The translations under genes and the position numbers were made by a program. A stretch of DNA of 64,000 nt, taken from Oscillospiraceae bacterium (GTDB lineage Bacteria > Bacillota_A > Clostridia > Oscillospirales > WRJC01). Each line of letters starts with the position of its first letter. The first letter of the stretch is position 1. Under the pieces are notes generated by a model. That model saw nothing but the letters and a program-made list of their open reading frames with translations. It was not told where the DNA came from and did no database searches. The stretch lies in the NCBI GenBank assembly GCA_009782405.1, contig WRJC01000007.1:1-64000 (forward strand). The letters run 5' to 3'. Below are positions 41,037 through 50,826 of this stretch, one piece after another.

Positions 41037-43010
41037 TCATACCTCTTCTTTCTTTTCGCCGGCGGAATTGGGGGATTGGGCAGATTCGGATTTGAAATAA
41101 TTTATTATATTCCCCGCATCCGTTTTCGTTATGCTTTTGATTTTCGCAAGTTCTTCTTCTGCGGCGTTTTTTATTTCGTCAATCGACTTGAAGCGCTCGA
41201 ATAAATTTTTGATTTTGGCGGCGCCAAGCCCTTTCACGTTCTGTAAAGCGGATGCCTTTACGCCTCTCCTGCGTTTTGTGTCCATGCGTTTCAATGCGTA
41301 TCTGTGCACTTCTTCCTGTATTTTATAAAACAAAACAAACACCGTCTGGTCTTTGGCTATGTTGATTTCCATTTCCCCGTCGGTCAATGTCCGGGTTTTA
41401 TGAAACTCGTCTTTCACCATCCCGAAAACCGGAATTTCGGAAATTTCCAAATGGTCTTCCCGGAATTCTCCCAAAACTTTTTTTATCGCCGAGACATGCC
41501 CCTTGCCTCCATCGAGCAAAATCAAATCCGGCAGATTCGCAAATCCGTTTTCCGTTTTTTCTTCCGGGGCGGCGTAACGCATAAATCTTCTTTTCACCGC
41601 TTCGCCCATCGAAGCGTAATCGTCCTGCGCGTTTGCTATCGTTTTGATGTTGAAGCTTTTGTAGTCTCCTTTTTTGAATGCCCCATCTTGCAAAACTATC
41701 ATTCCGCAGGTTATATTGTCCGAACCCGAATTTGACACATCGTATGCTTCTATTCTCTGCGGCAAAACTTCGAGGCTCAAAATTTTAGCTATCGAAGCGA
41801 GCTTGTTTGTGTCTTTTGAATATTTTTCTTTGTACAGACGCTGGTTTTCTTTTGAATTGGTGACCGCAAGCTCAACCGCCGTTTTTTGTTCGCCTTTTTT
41901 GGGGCAAATGATTTTTATTTTTGCATTCGCCTTTTCGCCGAGCCAATCCTGCAGCAAATCTATGTTTTCCGCGCTTAGGGCGACGCTCGAAAGAATCTGT
42001 TTTGGGACAAAATTTCGGTTCATATAATATTCCTGCAGATACTGCATGAACCCCCCTTCGTCCAAAATCTCGTCGTAGGCGAAATGTTCGGTTATTTTAT
42101 CGACCATTATCCCGCTTCGTATGACGAATGCGGAAACGCACGAACTCGTGTCCCCCACATACACTCCGAAAACGTCTTCGTCTATATCCGGGGCGGCGAC
42201 TATTTTTTGCTTTGAGCGCAATTTTTCGAGGGCGAATTTTTTGTCCCTGAATTGCGCCGCTTTTTCGAAATCCATATCCTCCGAAGCTTTCGCCATGGTT
42301 TCGCCGTAGCATTTTATCAGCTTTTCATAATCGCCTTTTATGAACATGACCACGTCGTCTATTATGCTTTTGTAATTTTGCGCGTCCACGCTCCCCGTGC
42401 ATATCCCCATGCATCTGCCAATCCTCAAATTCAGGCAAGGGCGCCTCTTACCTATGTCTTTGGGAAATTCGTTTTTGCAGGCGGGCAGCTTGAAATGCTT
42501 GTCTATCTCGTCTATGAGCTCGTATATGCTGCCTTTGTTAGAGTACGGTCCGAAAAAAAGTGATTTGTCGCCCGGGGCCCTGGCTCTCGTGACTGAAAGC
42601 GAAGGGTATTCGCTATGTATATTTATTTTCAGGTATGGATAATTTTTGTCGTCCTTTAGTTTTATGTTGTATTTCGGCGCGTGCAGCTTTATGAGCTGGT
42701 TTTCCAAAATCAGCGCTTCTATTTCGTTTCCCGTGATTATGAAATCGAAGTCGCTTATATTTTCGACGAGCTTGTTCGTCTTGAAATCCCTGTGCGGGTA
42801 AAAAACAAAATACTGCGAGACCCTGTTTGACAGAAACTTGGCCTTGCCTACGTAAATTATTTTGCCTTTTTCGTTTTTCATCAGATACACCCCGCTTTTT
42901 GGCGGGAGCGACTGGGCCTTTTTTTTGAGCGCTTTTATTTGGGATTTTATTTCTTCTTCTTTTTTTTCCTCGGTTGCCGGAATTTCCTCGATGACTTCGA
43001 TAACATCCAT
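41037..43010 (-). CDS. uvrC: Excinuclease ABC subunit C
   Basis: About 657 residues from the ATG at 43010. UvrC makes both incisions in nucleotide excision repair. The GIY-YIG domain (SGVYLMKNEKGKIIYVGKA), UVR motif, the RNase H-like domain (IEAYDVSNSGSDNITCGMIV) and C-terminal helix-hairpin-helix (LQNVKGLGAAKIKNLF) are all intact. The open frame continues 44 codons upstream with no similarity, so the start is placed at MDVIEVIEE. Its ribosome-binding site is weak, and the true start could be a little different. The N terminus carries an extra Glu/Lys-rich leader of about 30 residues before the nuclease domain. Confidence 0.94.
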   Translation of the reverse strand: MDVIEVIEEIPATEEKKEEEIKSQIKALKKKAQSLPPKSGVYLMKNEKGKIIYVGKAKFLSNRVSQYFVFYPHRDFKTNKLVENISDFDFIITGNEIEALILENQLIKLHAPKYNIKLKDDKNYPYLKINIHSEYPSLSVTRARAPGDKSLFFGPYSNKGSIYELIDEIDKHFKLPACKNEFPKDIGKRRPCLNLRIGRCMGICTGSVDAQNYKSIIDDVVMFIKGDYEKLIKCYGETMAKASEDMDFEKAAQFRDKKFALEKLRSKQKIVAAPDIDEDVFGVYVGDTSSCVSAFVIRSGIMVDKITEHFAYDEILDEGGFMQYLQEYYMNRNFVPKQILSSVALSAENIDLLQDWLGEKANAKIKIICPKKGEQKTAVELAVTNSKENQRLYKEKYSKDTNKLASIAKILSLEVLPQRIEAYDVSNSGSDNITCGMIVLQDGAFKKGDYKSFNIKTIANAQDDYASMGEAVKRRFMRYAAPEEKTENGFANLPDLILLDGGKGHVSAIKKVLGEFREDHLEISEIPVFGMVKDEFHKTRTLTDGEMEINIAKDQTVFVLFYKIQEEVHRYALKRMDTKRRRGVKASALQNVKGLGAAKIKNLFERFKSIDEIKNAAEEELAKIKSITKTDAGNIINYFKSESAQSPNSAGEKKEEV

Positions 43011-43155
43011 ACCTACATTTTTCTCCGTTTGCTTCCACGTGACAAAACGACACAAAACACGCCACGCGCCCGCTTTTTCCGCAAACCCGCCTCGTTTATG
43101 CCGTTTTTTGCCGATGCCGATATTTTGGACCGAAGCGTTCACGCTCGTTGCATGA

Positions 43156-43419
43156 TTATTCGCTTATCCCTTTTTGGATCAATTCCACGAGCCCGCTGAG
43201 GGCTTCTTCTTCGTCCACCCCGTCTGATATCAGGGTTATCGTAGTCCCTTTGCCGATTCCGAGGGAAAGCACTCCGAGCAAGCTTTTCGCGTTGACCCTC
43301 CTGTCCCCTTTTTCGACCCATATCGAACTTTTGTAGGAATTGGACTTCTGGACAAAAAACGTAGCGGGCCGGGCGTGCAGCCCCACGCTATTATGAACTG
43401 TAACGTCTTTGGAAATCAT
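43156..43419 (-). CDS. ptsH: Phosphocarrier protein HPr
   Basis: 87 residues. The phosphocarrier of the sugar PTS and target of HprK. His15 sits in VGLHARPA and Ser46 in NAKSLLGVLSLG, both conserved, so it can be phosphorylated at both sites. No ptsI or sugar permease is nearby, so the protein may serve mainly in regulation, which is common in Clostridia, where ptsH stands apart from ptsI. Confidence 0.93.
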   Translation of the reverse strand: MISKDVTVHNSVGLHARPATFFVQKSNSYKSSIWVEKGDRRVNAKSLLGVLSLGIGKGTTITLISDGVDEEEALSGLVELIQKGISE

Positions 43420-43460
43420 TGTTCACCGCTCCCGTATAATAAATAAATCGCCGATATTAT

Positions 43461-43489
43461 ATTTTAGCATAATTTTCGTTTTAAATCAA
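43461..43489 (-). promoter_or_regulatory. Possible promoter of ptsH
   Basis: Minus-strand TTGATT (43484-43489) and TAAAAT (43461-43466) with a 17-base spacer, about 40 bases before the start. Confidence 0.45.
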
Positions 43490-43532
43490 TAGTTATTTTT
43501 TTGTTAATAATAATTTAACAAATGGCGGATTG

Positions 43533-44033
43533 TCATTCGTCCGCCTTTTTTATGCTTATAATCCGAACCCATCCTTCCAAATATCCGGTATGTATCAACA
43601 TTTCTTTGTTTGGAGCCACGAAATAATTTCCATTTATCATATATTCCCCATCCTTAGTGATCCTCCCCGTGCTCTTCATCACGCCTATCACGTCGATTTT
43701 CCCCGGCAATTCGGTTTCCACTATGTTGCCGTTCAAATCGGTCACATAATCGATCGCGGGATTTCTGATGTCGAGTATTTCCTTTATCTCCCCGATTTTC
43801 ACGCTGTCGATGTTTATGTAAAAAGCCACCCCGGGTTCAAAATATTTCTGGGAGGCTTCCTGTATGGCCCAGCCCGAAATGAATTCGATTTCGAATGTTT
43901 CGCCGTTGGCGTTGAGGTTTATCGTGTCGGCGAGGTTGTACCTCATAGCGATCCCCACGAGAGCCGCGGCTATGAACAAAATTATGATCAAGTCTATTAT
44001 GTTGAATCTCGGTTTTTTTTCTTTGTTATTCAT
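43533..44033 (-). CDS. DUF4330 membrane-anchored protein (second copy)
   Basis: 166 residues. One N-terminal transmembrane helix (NIIDLIIILFIAAALVGIAM) and an extracytoplasmic domain with EFISGWAIQEASQKYFEPG and IDSVKIGEIKEILDIRN. It matches the DUF4330 family, often found near cell-wall genes; its role is not known. The ATG at 44033 is chosen because GAGGAGGGG lies ten bases upstream; the open frame begins 11 codons earlier. It overlaps the first copy by 8 bases. Confidence 0.8.
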   Translation of the reverse strand: MNNKEKKPRFNIIDLIIILFIAAALVGIAMRYNLADTINLNANGETFEIEFISGWAIQEASQKYFEPGVAFYINIDSVKIGEIKEILDIRNPAIDYVTDLNGNIVETELPGKIDVIGVMKSTGRITKDGEYMINGNYFVAPNKEMLIHTGYLEGWVRIISIKKADE

Positions 44034-44571
44034 CGATCGGATTCCCCTCCTCGTCTGTTTCCACAAGGGATGTGCAGGTTCCGTAACTCACGAGATACGG
44101 AGTCCTGAAGTTTATCTGTATGCCCACCATGATGGTTTCGCCGTTCACCACAAATTTTATCTTGTCTTTTTTGCATTTGGCCAATACCGTTATCACCACT
44201 TTGGAAAAATCGGGATACAGCGTTTCTTTCACGATTCCCGTTTCCAAATCGGTCGTGAGCGAAATGGCATCGGTTATTTTTATGTCCTGGATTTCGCCCA
44301 AATCGTTTGTCCTGATGCTTTCTATTATTTTCGTCCCCTTCGTTATCAGATGCGCGGAGGAAAGGAAATCGTTTTTGATCGGGTTTATTTCGATGGTGTA
44401 CAGTATATTGGACGTTTCGCCGCCCCCGAAAATATCGTTTCCGAGCATGATATAGACAAGCAGGGAAACCGCCGCGATGATTATGGCTATGAGCACAAAA
44501 TCAATGATGTTGAATCTGTACGCCTTTTTTTGCGGCGCACGCGCCTGTTCCGAAAATTTTCCGCTATTCAT
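44026..44571 (-). CDS. DUF4330 membrane-anchored protein (first copy)
   Basis: 181 residues. The plan is the same as the following gene: RFNIIDFVLIAIIIAAVSLLVYIMLG, then an extracytoplasmic domain with HLITKGTKIIESIRTNDLGEIQDIKITD. The start at 44571 (MNSGKF) is about eight bases after an AGAGGTGAG site; a GTG three codons earlier overlaps that site. It overlaps the methyltransferase gene by 8 bases. The pair probably form a heteromer. Confidence 0.8.
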   Translation of the reverse strand: MNSGKFSEQARAPQKKAYRFNIIDFVLIAIIIAAVSLLVYIMLGNDIFGGGETSNILYTIEINPIKNDFLSSAHLITKGTKIIESIRTNDLGEIQDIKITDAISLTTDLETGIVKETLYPDFSKVVITVLAKCKKDKIKFVVNGETIMVGIQINFRTPYLVSYGTCTSLVETDEEGNPIDE

Positions 44572-45415
44572 TTTTGGCACTCACCTCTTTAATATTTACA
44601 TTTCCGCATTGCTTTTTTATGGCGCACACTACCATTCTCGTAAAAAATTCTTTCAAAACCGGAATTTTCGCAAATTTCTCTTCCCTGTAGTATTCCATTT
44701 CCAAATTCAAATCCGCGATCAGTTTTTTGAATTTTTTTATCGTCATTTTGTTTATGTACGAAAAATATTCTTCGCCGTTTTCCCGCTTGGATATTCTGAA
44801 GCTGATCCGCTTTTCGCCGTCCGGCAGTTCCCCCACCAATTTTTTGTATGCCCGTATCAAGGATTTCTGCCCGAAAAACAAATGTACCCAGGGGATCCCG
44901 ATCGCATCGGACAAATGCGCGCCATACGGGTGGTTATACGGCGGAAAATTTACATACAGCCGCCCCCCGCCGGCCAACACCCTCATGCATTCGCGCAAAA
45001 CGGCGGCAGGGTCGCCCACGTGCTCCATCGCGTCGTTGATAATTATCGAATCAAAACATCCGTCACCAAACGGCATTTTGGCCGCATCCCCCGGCGCGAA
45101 CTCGAACTTTCCCGAAAGGCTCAGTTTGTCGGCGAGTTCCGCAGAGTCCTTTGCATAGCTTTCCATGATGTCCATTCCTGTCACGCGCTTCGCCCCGATT
45201 GAAGCGTAATACAGCGACTTGCCTCCCGCCCCGCACCCGACGTCCAAAACATTTTTGTCTTTGAACATTTCGTCGCGGGTGTAGCGTTTCAAATAAAATG
45301 CGATTGTGCGCTCCCCATTTTCGAATTGCCACTCTGCATAGGTTTTTTCTCCGTTTTGCTGCATATTGAACGGGTGCGCCGGCTTTTTGAACAATTTGTT
45401 TATTGAAAGCAGCAT
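44564..45415 (-). CDS. SAM-dependent methyltransferase (class I)
   Basis: 283 residues. The SAM loop VLDVGCGAGGKSLYYASIG and the DAMEHVGDPAAVLRECMRVLAGGG motif are those of small-molecule or glycan O-methyltransferases. It is probably a surface-polysaccharide modifier given its O-antigen ligase neighbour. The start at 45415 (MLLSINKLF) follows an unusually G-rich ribosome-binding site (AGGGGGGG, four bases away). An ATG ten codons earlier has none. Confidence 0.8.
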   Translation of the reverse strand: MLLSINKLFKKPAHPFNMQQNGEKTYAEWQFENGERTIAFYLKRYTRDEMFKDKNVLDVGCGAGGKSLYYASIGAKRVTGMDIMESYAKDSAELADKLSLSGKFEFAPGDAAKMPFGDGCFDSIIINDAMEHVGDPAAVLRECMRVLAGGGRLYVNFPPYNHPYGAHLSDAIGIPWVHLFFGQKSLIRAYKKLVGELPDGEKRISFRISKRENGEEYFSYINKMTIKKFKKLIADLNLEMEYYREEKFAKIPVLKEFFTRMVVCAIKKQCGNVNIKEVSAKNE

Positions 45416-45428
45416 TTCCCCCCCTGCG

Positions 45429-47384
45429 TCAAACGCGATCGCCATCGGCGTTATCCGGGATTTGGTTTTTTTGCCCGAAACGGCAAATTGCGGCAGTTAT
45501 GGAAACGACCAGCCAAAACATCAGGTAAACCCTGTAGTTGTACCAAACATAATCCGTGAATCCGTTGAGCAAAAACCCGGCCACCGCGCAAAGCCCCCCC
45601 GCCGCCAGCAACTTGATATATTTTTCCTCCGTTTTTTTTATCGCTGTGAAACAGTATTGCAAAATGAAAAATGCCGCAAGCAAAAAGACGGCGAGGCCGA
45701 CAATCCCGAGCTCGACGCAAATCTGCAAATACAAGTTGTGGCTGTGGGGCGCGTTTTCGATTCCCGCGAGCGAATATTCGGGATATACCAGCTTGAAAGC
45801 CGGCTGCCCTACCCCGATGCCCCAAAACATATGGTCTTTTATCATTTTCATCGTGGCTTGCCATATAGAGACCCTGTAAGAAGTGGAAGTGTCCGCGATG
45901 TCGCCTATTGTGGCGATCCTTTGTACGATGGAGTTCGGCAAAACCGCCGGGGCGAAGGGCACAAGAAGCAAAATTCCGAGATAAGCCACTATCGCCTTCT
46001 TGTTCATTATGACGAACAGCATCAGCAAAGCGAATATGATCCCGATCCACGAACCCCTAGACCAAGTATAGATGAGGCAAACTGCGGCAAGAAGAGTATA
46101 GGCCGCATAGGGCGCGGCTTTTTTGGCGCTGCCCGCGATAAAAATCGAAACTATCATGAATGGTATCACGAGTATGAGGTATTCGGCCAGCACGTTCGGA
46201 TTTTCGAGAGTCGAAACCACCCGCCCCGAAATATCCGAAAACATGCTCGAGTCCTGCCATGTCCTGTCCGCGACCCCGAAATAATTCTGGTATATCCCGT
46301 AAGCTGCCACTATCACCCCCGAGAACATCAGGGCGGACACGCATCTTTGTATCATTTCTTTTGACCTTATCATGTTGACTGCCGCGAAATATATCAAAGT
46401 AAAGCACAAATACATCAACGCGGGCCTCAAGCTCCCGCTTTTCGCCACGGAAACCGCCCCGCCGAAAAATATCAATGCGCAAAACAACAAAACGAAAAAA
46501 TCCAAGATCCCAAATTCGAACGTGCGCTTTCCCCTGATCAGCTTCAAAAAATAGCAGAGCGAAATCAAAACGCAAGGCCCCCCTCCGGTCAGGACCAAGC
46601 CTCCGGGCGGCAAAAACGGCACCGCCGCCAAAAACAGCAGGAGCCCCGCTTCGGGACAGCACAAAACCGAATAAAGCAGGGCCGCGGCCGCGAATGCGGC
46701 GCACAAGGCCGTGAGGGAACCCAGCGGAGTTTTTATGAAGTATGTCATGATCCCTATCGCCATGCCGAGCGAAAAGCATATGATCTTTATCGTTCTCGGA
46801 TTGCGCCCGGAGGCAATTTTCGGACTTTCGCTTTTTTCGGGAAACCTCAAAAACTTGAAGAAAAGGGCGTTGCATATAAAACTGCCGTACAGCGAGTCGT
46901 ACAGCGACTGCTTGCCGAAGATGACAAGCAAGGCGGAAAAAGCCGTCAGGGCGATTCCCGCGATCAAATCGATCAACATAGTACCCGGGTCTTTTTGCAC
47001 ATATACTTTGATCAAATACATGAGCGAAGAATAAAACCCAAGGGATGCAAAAAACATCCCGACGGTGCCCAGATTCGCGGACAATATCCTGTCGACCGCT
47101 TTTTTTATCCCGCGTATGGCCACGCTGCGTTCGCATTTGCCTATTATCGATTTCTTCAATTTCCTCACCGGGATTTTTACCCGGCTCGGCTCATATCCCT
47201 GGAATGTTTTGTAAAAAAAAGATTTTTCGTAGCGCTTCATGGAATTTTCATATCCCGTAAACATAAAAGCCGCAAAGCCCGCGCCTATTTTTCTGTGCAT
47301 CCAGTCCGCGACAAAAAACAAGAATTTTAAAATTATGCTGGTTTTGAATATATTTTTCTTTTTTTTCTTAGGTTCATTCGTCAA
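45429..47384 (-). CDS. O-antigen ligase/polymerase family membrane protein
   Basis: 651 residues with ten or more membrane helices. The Wzy_C/O-antigen ligase hallmark is the stretch FWGIGVGQPAFKLVYPEYSLAGIENAPHSHNLYLQICVELGIVGL. In Gram-positive bacteria such proteins polymerise or attach wall-linked or secreted glycans. The N-terminal 100 residues form an extra cytoplasmic segment. The start is a TTG at 47384, 12 bases from an AGGAG located in the murJ stop region. The donor glycan is unknown. Confidence 0.8.
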   Translation of the reverse strand: MTNEPKKKKKNIFKTSIILKFLFFVADWMHRKIGAGFAAFMFTGYENSMKRYEKSFFYKTFQGYEPSRVKIPVRKLKKSIIGKCERSVAIRGIKKAVDRILSANLGTVGMFFASLGFYSSLMYLIKVYVQKDPGTMLIDLIAGIALTAFSALLVIFGKQSLYDSLYGSFICNALFFKFLRFPEKSESPKIASGRNPRTIKIICFSLGMAIGIMTYFIKTPLGSLTALCAAFAAAALLYSVLCCPEAGLLLFLAAVPFLPPGGLVLTGGGPCVLISLCYFLKLIRGKRTFEFGILDFFVLLFCALIFFGGAVSVAKSGSLRPALMYLCFTLIYFAAVNMIRSKEMIQRCVSALMFSGVIVAAYGIYQNYFGVADRTWQDSSMFSDISGRVVSTLENPNVLAEYLILVIPFMIVSIFIAGSAKKAAPYAAYTLLAAVCLIYTWSRGSWIGIIFALLMLFVIMNKKAIVAYLGILLLVPFAPAVLPNSIVQRIATIGDIADTSTSYRVSIWQATMKMIKDHMFWGIGVGQPAFKLVYPEYSLAGIENAPHSHNLYLQICVELGIVGLAVFLLAAFFILQYCFTAIKKTEEKYIKLLAAGGLCAVAGFLLNGFTDYVWYNYRVYLMFWLVVSITAAICRFGQKNQIPDNADGDRV

Positions 47385-47392
47385 ATTTCAAA

Positions 47393-48958
47393 TCAGCTCC
47401 TGTTCTTTTTCAAAATTTTCATCAGCATTTTCGCTTCTTGCGTTCCCAAAACCAAATTGGAGCCTATATAAAACACCGCCCCTGCAAGCGTAATCCCCCC
47501 CGCAACCGCAATATTTTTTAAAATATCCGATTCGAATGCATTGTTTCCTATCAAATGGTATAATGCCTGGACAGCTGTTGTCATTATGCACGAACTCAAA
47601 AGTATTTTTGCGGCATTCGCCAAAAATTTTTTGTCCAGCGCCCCGCTTACCTTGATTTTCAGCGCAGCAAGCAAAATAACTGCCGCCACGCTTTGGCAGA
47701 TCAAAACGGAAAGCGCGATATAGGAGGGCGCAAGCCCCAGATGCGATATGAAAACCCTGCACATCAAAAAATTTGCCGCTATGCCCGCAAGCGCCGCAAT
47801 CATGGGAAACTTGACTGATTTTTTGGAATAGAACACGCGGTTTGTTATTTCTATCACGGAAAACATAACCATCGAGGGCGCGAGCATGGAAAACATTTCG
47901 GCAGTCGACGCCGCGAGTTCCGGCGTAAATTTCATGCGCATGAAGATGACCGCTATCGCCTCCCTCCTGAGCCCGTAACACAGGCAGGCCACCGGGACGA
48001 TCACGAAACACGCCGCCGACAAACCCGTTTTTGCGATTTCCGCGAATTTTTTTTCGTTTTCGGCGTTTTGCGCGAGTTTCGGGAATATGTAGTTGCATAT
48101 CCCATAAGTCAGAATCCCGGTGATTATCAAAAACAGCTGCCACGAATTGGTGAAAGAGGCCACCGCCGCATCGCCGTTTTCGCACAAAGTCGAAAAATGG
48201 AGCCCTATCTGTTTTCCCAAAGGCACAAGCCAAGCGCCCGCCATAATCGGGGGGGCCAATTTCAAGCACTTTGCCAAAGCCGGATTTCTGAAATCAATTA
48301 TTATCCTATACTTGTATTTTTTTTTGGCCAGCGGCGCGACGAGAGTGAGCAGCTGGACCGCCCAAGAAACCAAATAGGCCCAAGCGAGCCCGTAAACCCC
48401 GAAATGGTTGTTCAAAAATAAAAAATATGCCACCACTCCGAAATTCGAAACCGCCGAAACCAGCGCGGGAGCGATGAATTCGCCTTTCGATTGCAAAATC
48501 CCCGTCAGGCTGTATACCGCCCCGGTAAATACGATCATCGGAAACAAAATTTTAAGCAAACCCGAAGCCAGCTCCAACGTTTCGTCGTCCACTCTGGCGA
48601 CTATGCCCACTATTTGCTTTGAGAACACGATGCCCAAAAAAGCCAAAATCCCCGAAGCGAGCAAAACCGTGTTGACAAATATGCCCGAAAATTTTTCGGC
48701 TTCTTTTTCCGATTCCTCGTTATTGAAATCAAAGGAATTGTACGCGGGGATGAAAACGCCCAAAATCGCCGCTCCGAACAATATATCGAAAAAATCGAGC
48801 GGTATGTTCAACGCCACCGAAAAAGCGGTGTTTTGCCTTGTGCCGCCATAAAGCGCCGCCATTAAAACCTGTCTCGCGAGCCCTAAAATTTTGGAAAAAG
48901 CGGTCGCAGCTATAATCAAAGACACCGTTTTCGCGGCTTTTTTGTCTTCGTCAATCAT
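47393..48958 (-). CDS. murJ: MurJ-like lipid II flippase
   Basis: 521 residues, about 14 membrane helices, MVF family (TVSLIIAATAFSKILGLARQVLMAALYGG at the start, NIPLDFFDILFGAAILGVFIPAYN later). It moves lipid-linked precursors across the membrane. The position next to an O-antigen ligase also allows a role in glycan lipid export. The start ATG overlaps the trmD stop (ATGA at 48955-48958), so the longer frame upstream is not used. Confidence 0.85.
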   Translation of the reverse strand: MIDEDKKAAKTVSLIIAATAFSKILGLARQVLMAALYGGTRQNTAFSVALNIPLDFFDILFGAAILGVFIPAYNSFDFNNEESEKEAEKFSGIFVNTVLLASGILAFLGIVFSKQIVGIVARVDDETLELASGLLKILFPMIVFTGAVYSLTGILQSKGEFIAPALVSAVSNFGVVAYFLFLNNHFGVYGLAWAYLVSWAVQLLTLVAPLAKKKYKYRIIIDFRNPALAKCLKLAPPIMAGAWLVPLGKQIGLHFSTLCENGDAAVASFTNSWQLFLIITGILTYGICNYIFPKLAQNAENEKKFAEIAKTGLSAACFVIVPVACLCYGLRREAIAVIFMRMKFTPELAASTAEMFSMLAPSMVMFSVIEITNRVFYSKKSVKFPMIAALAGIAANFLMCRVFISHLGLAPSYIALSVLICQSVAAVILLAALKIKVSGALDKKFLANAAKILLSSCIMTTAVQALYHLIGNNAFESDILKNIAVAGGITLAGAVFYIGSNLVLGTQEAKMLMKILKKNRS

Positions 48959-49719
48959 ATAAAACCATTTTCTTTCAAAAATTCGATGCCGCTTTTGTCC
49001 AAATTGCCGAGATTTTTTTTCAGCCACGCCTCAAGCAGGTCGGGCCGGCGCAGCGCAGTCAGCAAAACCGATTGCTCCCACCGCCACTTCTCTATTTTTG
49101 CGTGGTGCCCGGAAACCAAGACTTCCGGAACCGTCCTTCCCATGAACTCAAATGGCTTGGTGTACTGCGGGTATTCCAAAAGCCCCGAACTTATGCTTTC
49201 TTTTTGATGGCATTCGGGATCGCTCAAAACCCCTTCTGCAAGCCTGGCCACGCAGTCGGCCAAAATCGCGCAGGGAAGCTCCCCTCCGGTCAAAACATAG
49301 TCACCTATGGATATTTCCTCATCTGCCACTTCGTCCAGCGCCCTCTGGTCAACTCCCTCGTAGCGCCCGCAGATTATTATCAAATCCGTGTATTTTACCA
49401 GTTCTTCGGCTTTTTTTTGCGTCAGAAGGCTCCCTTTGGGGGACATGTACACCGTCCTGATTTTTTTTTCGCCATCCTCGCCGCCGATTTTTTCGCAAAT
49501 CGCCTTCCAGCAGGAATATATGGGGGCGGCGGTGAGCAGCATGCCCATGCCCCCCCCGTAAACCGTGTCGTCCACGGTTCCGTGCTTGTTGTCCGAAAAA
49601 TCCCGAAGCTGGCTATAGTCTATTTTGATGAATCCTTTTTTTTCGCCGCGCCCGATTATGCTCTCGCTCAAAACGGATTTTATCATTTCGGGGAAAAGGG
49701 TTATAATATGAAACCGCAT
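48955..49719 (-). CDS. trmD: tRNA (guanine37-N1)-methyltransferase TrmD
   Basis: 254 residues. It methylates G37 of tRNAs reading CUN, CCN and CGG. It begins MRFHIITLFPEMI; the trefoil-knot motifs ICGRYEGVDQRALDEV and SIGDYVLTGGELP are present. rplS, which usually follows, is replaced here by murJ. Confidence 0.96.
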   Translation of the reverse strand: MRFHIITLFPEMIKSVLSESIIGRGEKKGFIKIDYSQLRDFSDNKHGTVDDTVYGGGMGMLLTAAPIYSCWKAICEKIGGEDGEKKIRTVYMSPKGSLLTQKKAEELVKYTDLIIICGRYEGVDQRALDEVADEEISIGDYVLTGGELPCAILADCVARLAEGVLSDPECHQKESISSGLLEYPQYTKPFEFMGRTVPEVLVSGHHAKIEKWRWEQSVLLTALRRPDLLEAWLKKNLGNLDKSGIEFLKENGFI

Positions 49720-49724
49720 ATATT

Positions 49725-50243
49725 TTAGAACATTCCCTCTATCGGAGCCACGAATATGCCTTCGGCCAGGTTCGCCTTTTTTATGAAAGCCGGGACGTTT
49801 GGGATCATGACTTCTTTGTTTTTGTTGTTTTTTTCGATGGTTTCGGTTTTGACCACGTAAATGTCGCCGGCGCCGTTGTCGAAGACATCTGAAAGGGTTC
49901 CGTATTTTTCGCCCGTTTCATGGTCAAATACGGGAAGCCCTATCATGTCGCTCACGAAATAAGTGCCTTCGCCGAGGTTCGCGTCCTGTTTTTTCGCGTA
50001 CAAAATTTTGTTTTTGAGCGTATTTACGGCTTCCTCGCTCTCAACCCCCTTGAAGGAAGCGATCAGCATATTGTTTGCAACTCTCATTTTTTCGACAAAC
50101 AGGCAGTTTTCGCCGTTTTCATCGAGATAAAAAACCTCAAACCTCAGCAGGAATTCGGGAGTGTCGCACCAGCTTTGAATTTTTGCCTCTCCCCGGAAAG
50201 AATGCGCCGAAGTTATTTTCCCCGCTTTTATATATTCGCCCAT
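49725..50243 (-). CDS. rimM: Ribosome maturation factor RimM
   Basis: 172 residues. It helps 30S head maturation by binding S19. It has the N-terminal KITSAHSFRGEAKIQ motif and a C-terminal PRC-barrel (MIGLPVFDHETGEKYGTLSDVFDNGAGDIYVV). Order khpA-rimM-trmD is the standard Firmicute one. Confidence 0.92.
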   Translation of the reverse strand: MGEYIKAGKITSAHSFRGEAKIQSWCDTPEFLLRFEVFYLDENGENCLFVEKMRVANNMLIASFKGVESEEAVNTLKNKILYAKKQDANLGEGTYFVSDMIGLPVFDHETGEKYGTLSDVFDNGAGDIYVVKTETIEKNNKNKEVMIPNVPAFIKKANLAEGIFVAPIEGMF

Positions 50244-50248
50244 ATCGC

Positions 50249-50491
50249 TTACACTATGTCGATCGAAACTTTTTTGTTTTCAATGTTCGCATATGCTTTG
50301 ACCAGCACCCGGATTGCCTTCGCTATCTTGCCTTTCTTCCCGATCACTTTTCCCATATTTTCCTTGTTCACGGAAAGTTCCAAAATCGTCACTCCGTCTT
50401 TTTCTTTCTCGGTTATGTCTATCCTCGAATCATCCCCGATTATCGCGGCTATTATATCCCGTAAAATTGCTTCCAAAATTTCTTCCCCCAA
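50249..50491 (-). CDS. khpA: KH-domain RNA-binding protein KhpA
   Basis: 80 residues. Single KH fold with the GKVIGKKGKIAKAIRVLVKA loop. Small RNA chaperone acting with KhpB. Found at its usual place between rpsP and rimM. Confidence 0.93.
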   Translation of the reverse strand: MGEEILEAILRDIIAAIIGDDSRIDITEKEKDGVTILELSVNKENMGKVIGKKGKIAKAIRVLVKAYANIENKKVSIDIV

Positions 50492-50511
50492 GCGTCATAA
50501 ATTTTTGCGGA

Positions 50512-50757
50512 TTACTGCAGGACGCCGCTTTTTTTAAGCAAGCTTTTGACCGTTTCGGTGGCCTGCGCGCCGCTTGCGATCCATTTTTTCGCTTTTTCCC
50601 CATCCACGTTTATCTCGGCAGGCTCCGACAGAGGGTTGTAGAAACCTATTTCCTCGATGAACCTGCCGTCGCGGGGATACCTCGAATCCGCCACGACTAT
50701 CCTGTAAAATGGGGCTTTTTTCGCGCCCATCCTCCTGAGTCTGATTTTGACAGCCAT
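50512..50757 (-). CDS. rpsP: 30S ribosomal protein S16
   Basis: 81 residues starting [24 protein letters not shown]. The open frame extends 11 codons further upstream, but AAGGAGG lies about nine bases before the ATG at 50757, so this start is right. Ends in the usual Lys-rich helix. Confidence 0.95.
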   Translation of the reverse strand: MAVKIRLRRMGAKKAPFYRIVVADSRYPRDGRFIEEIGFYNPLSEPAEINVDGEKAKKWIASGAQATETVKSLLKKSGVLQ

Positions 50758-50826
50758 TTTTGTTTTTTCCTCCTTGCAAAATAAATCCAAATTTTTATAT
50801 AATAAATTTTCATTTATTAACTTAAT

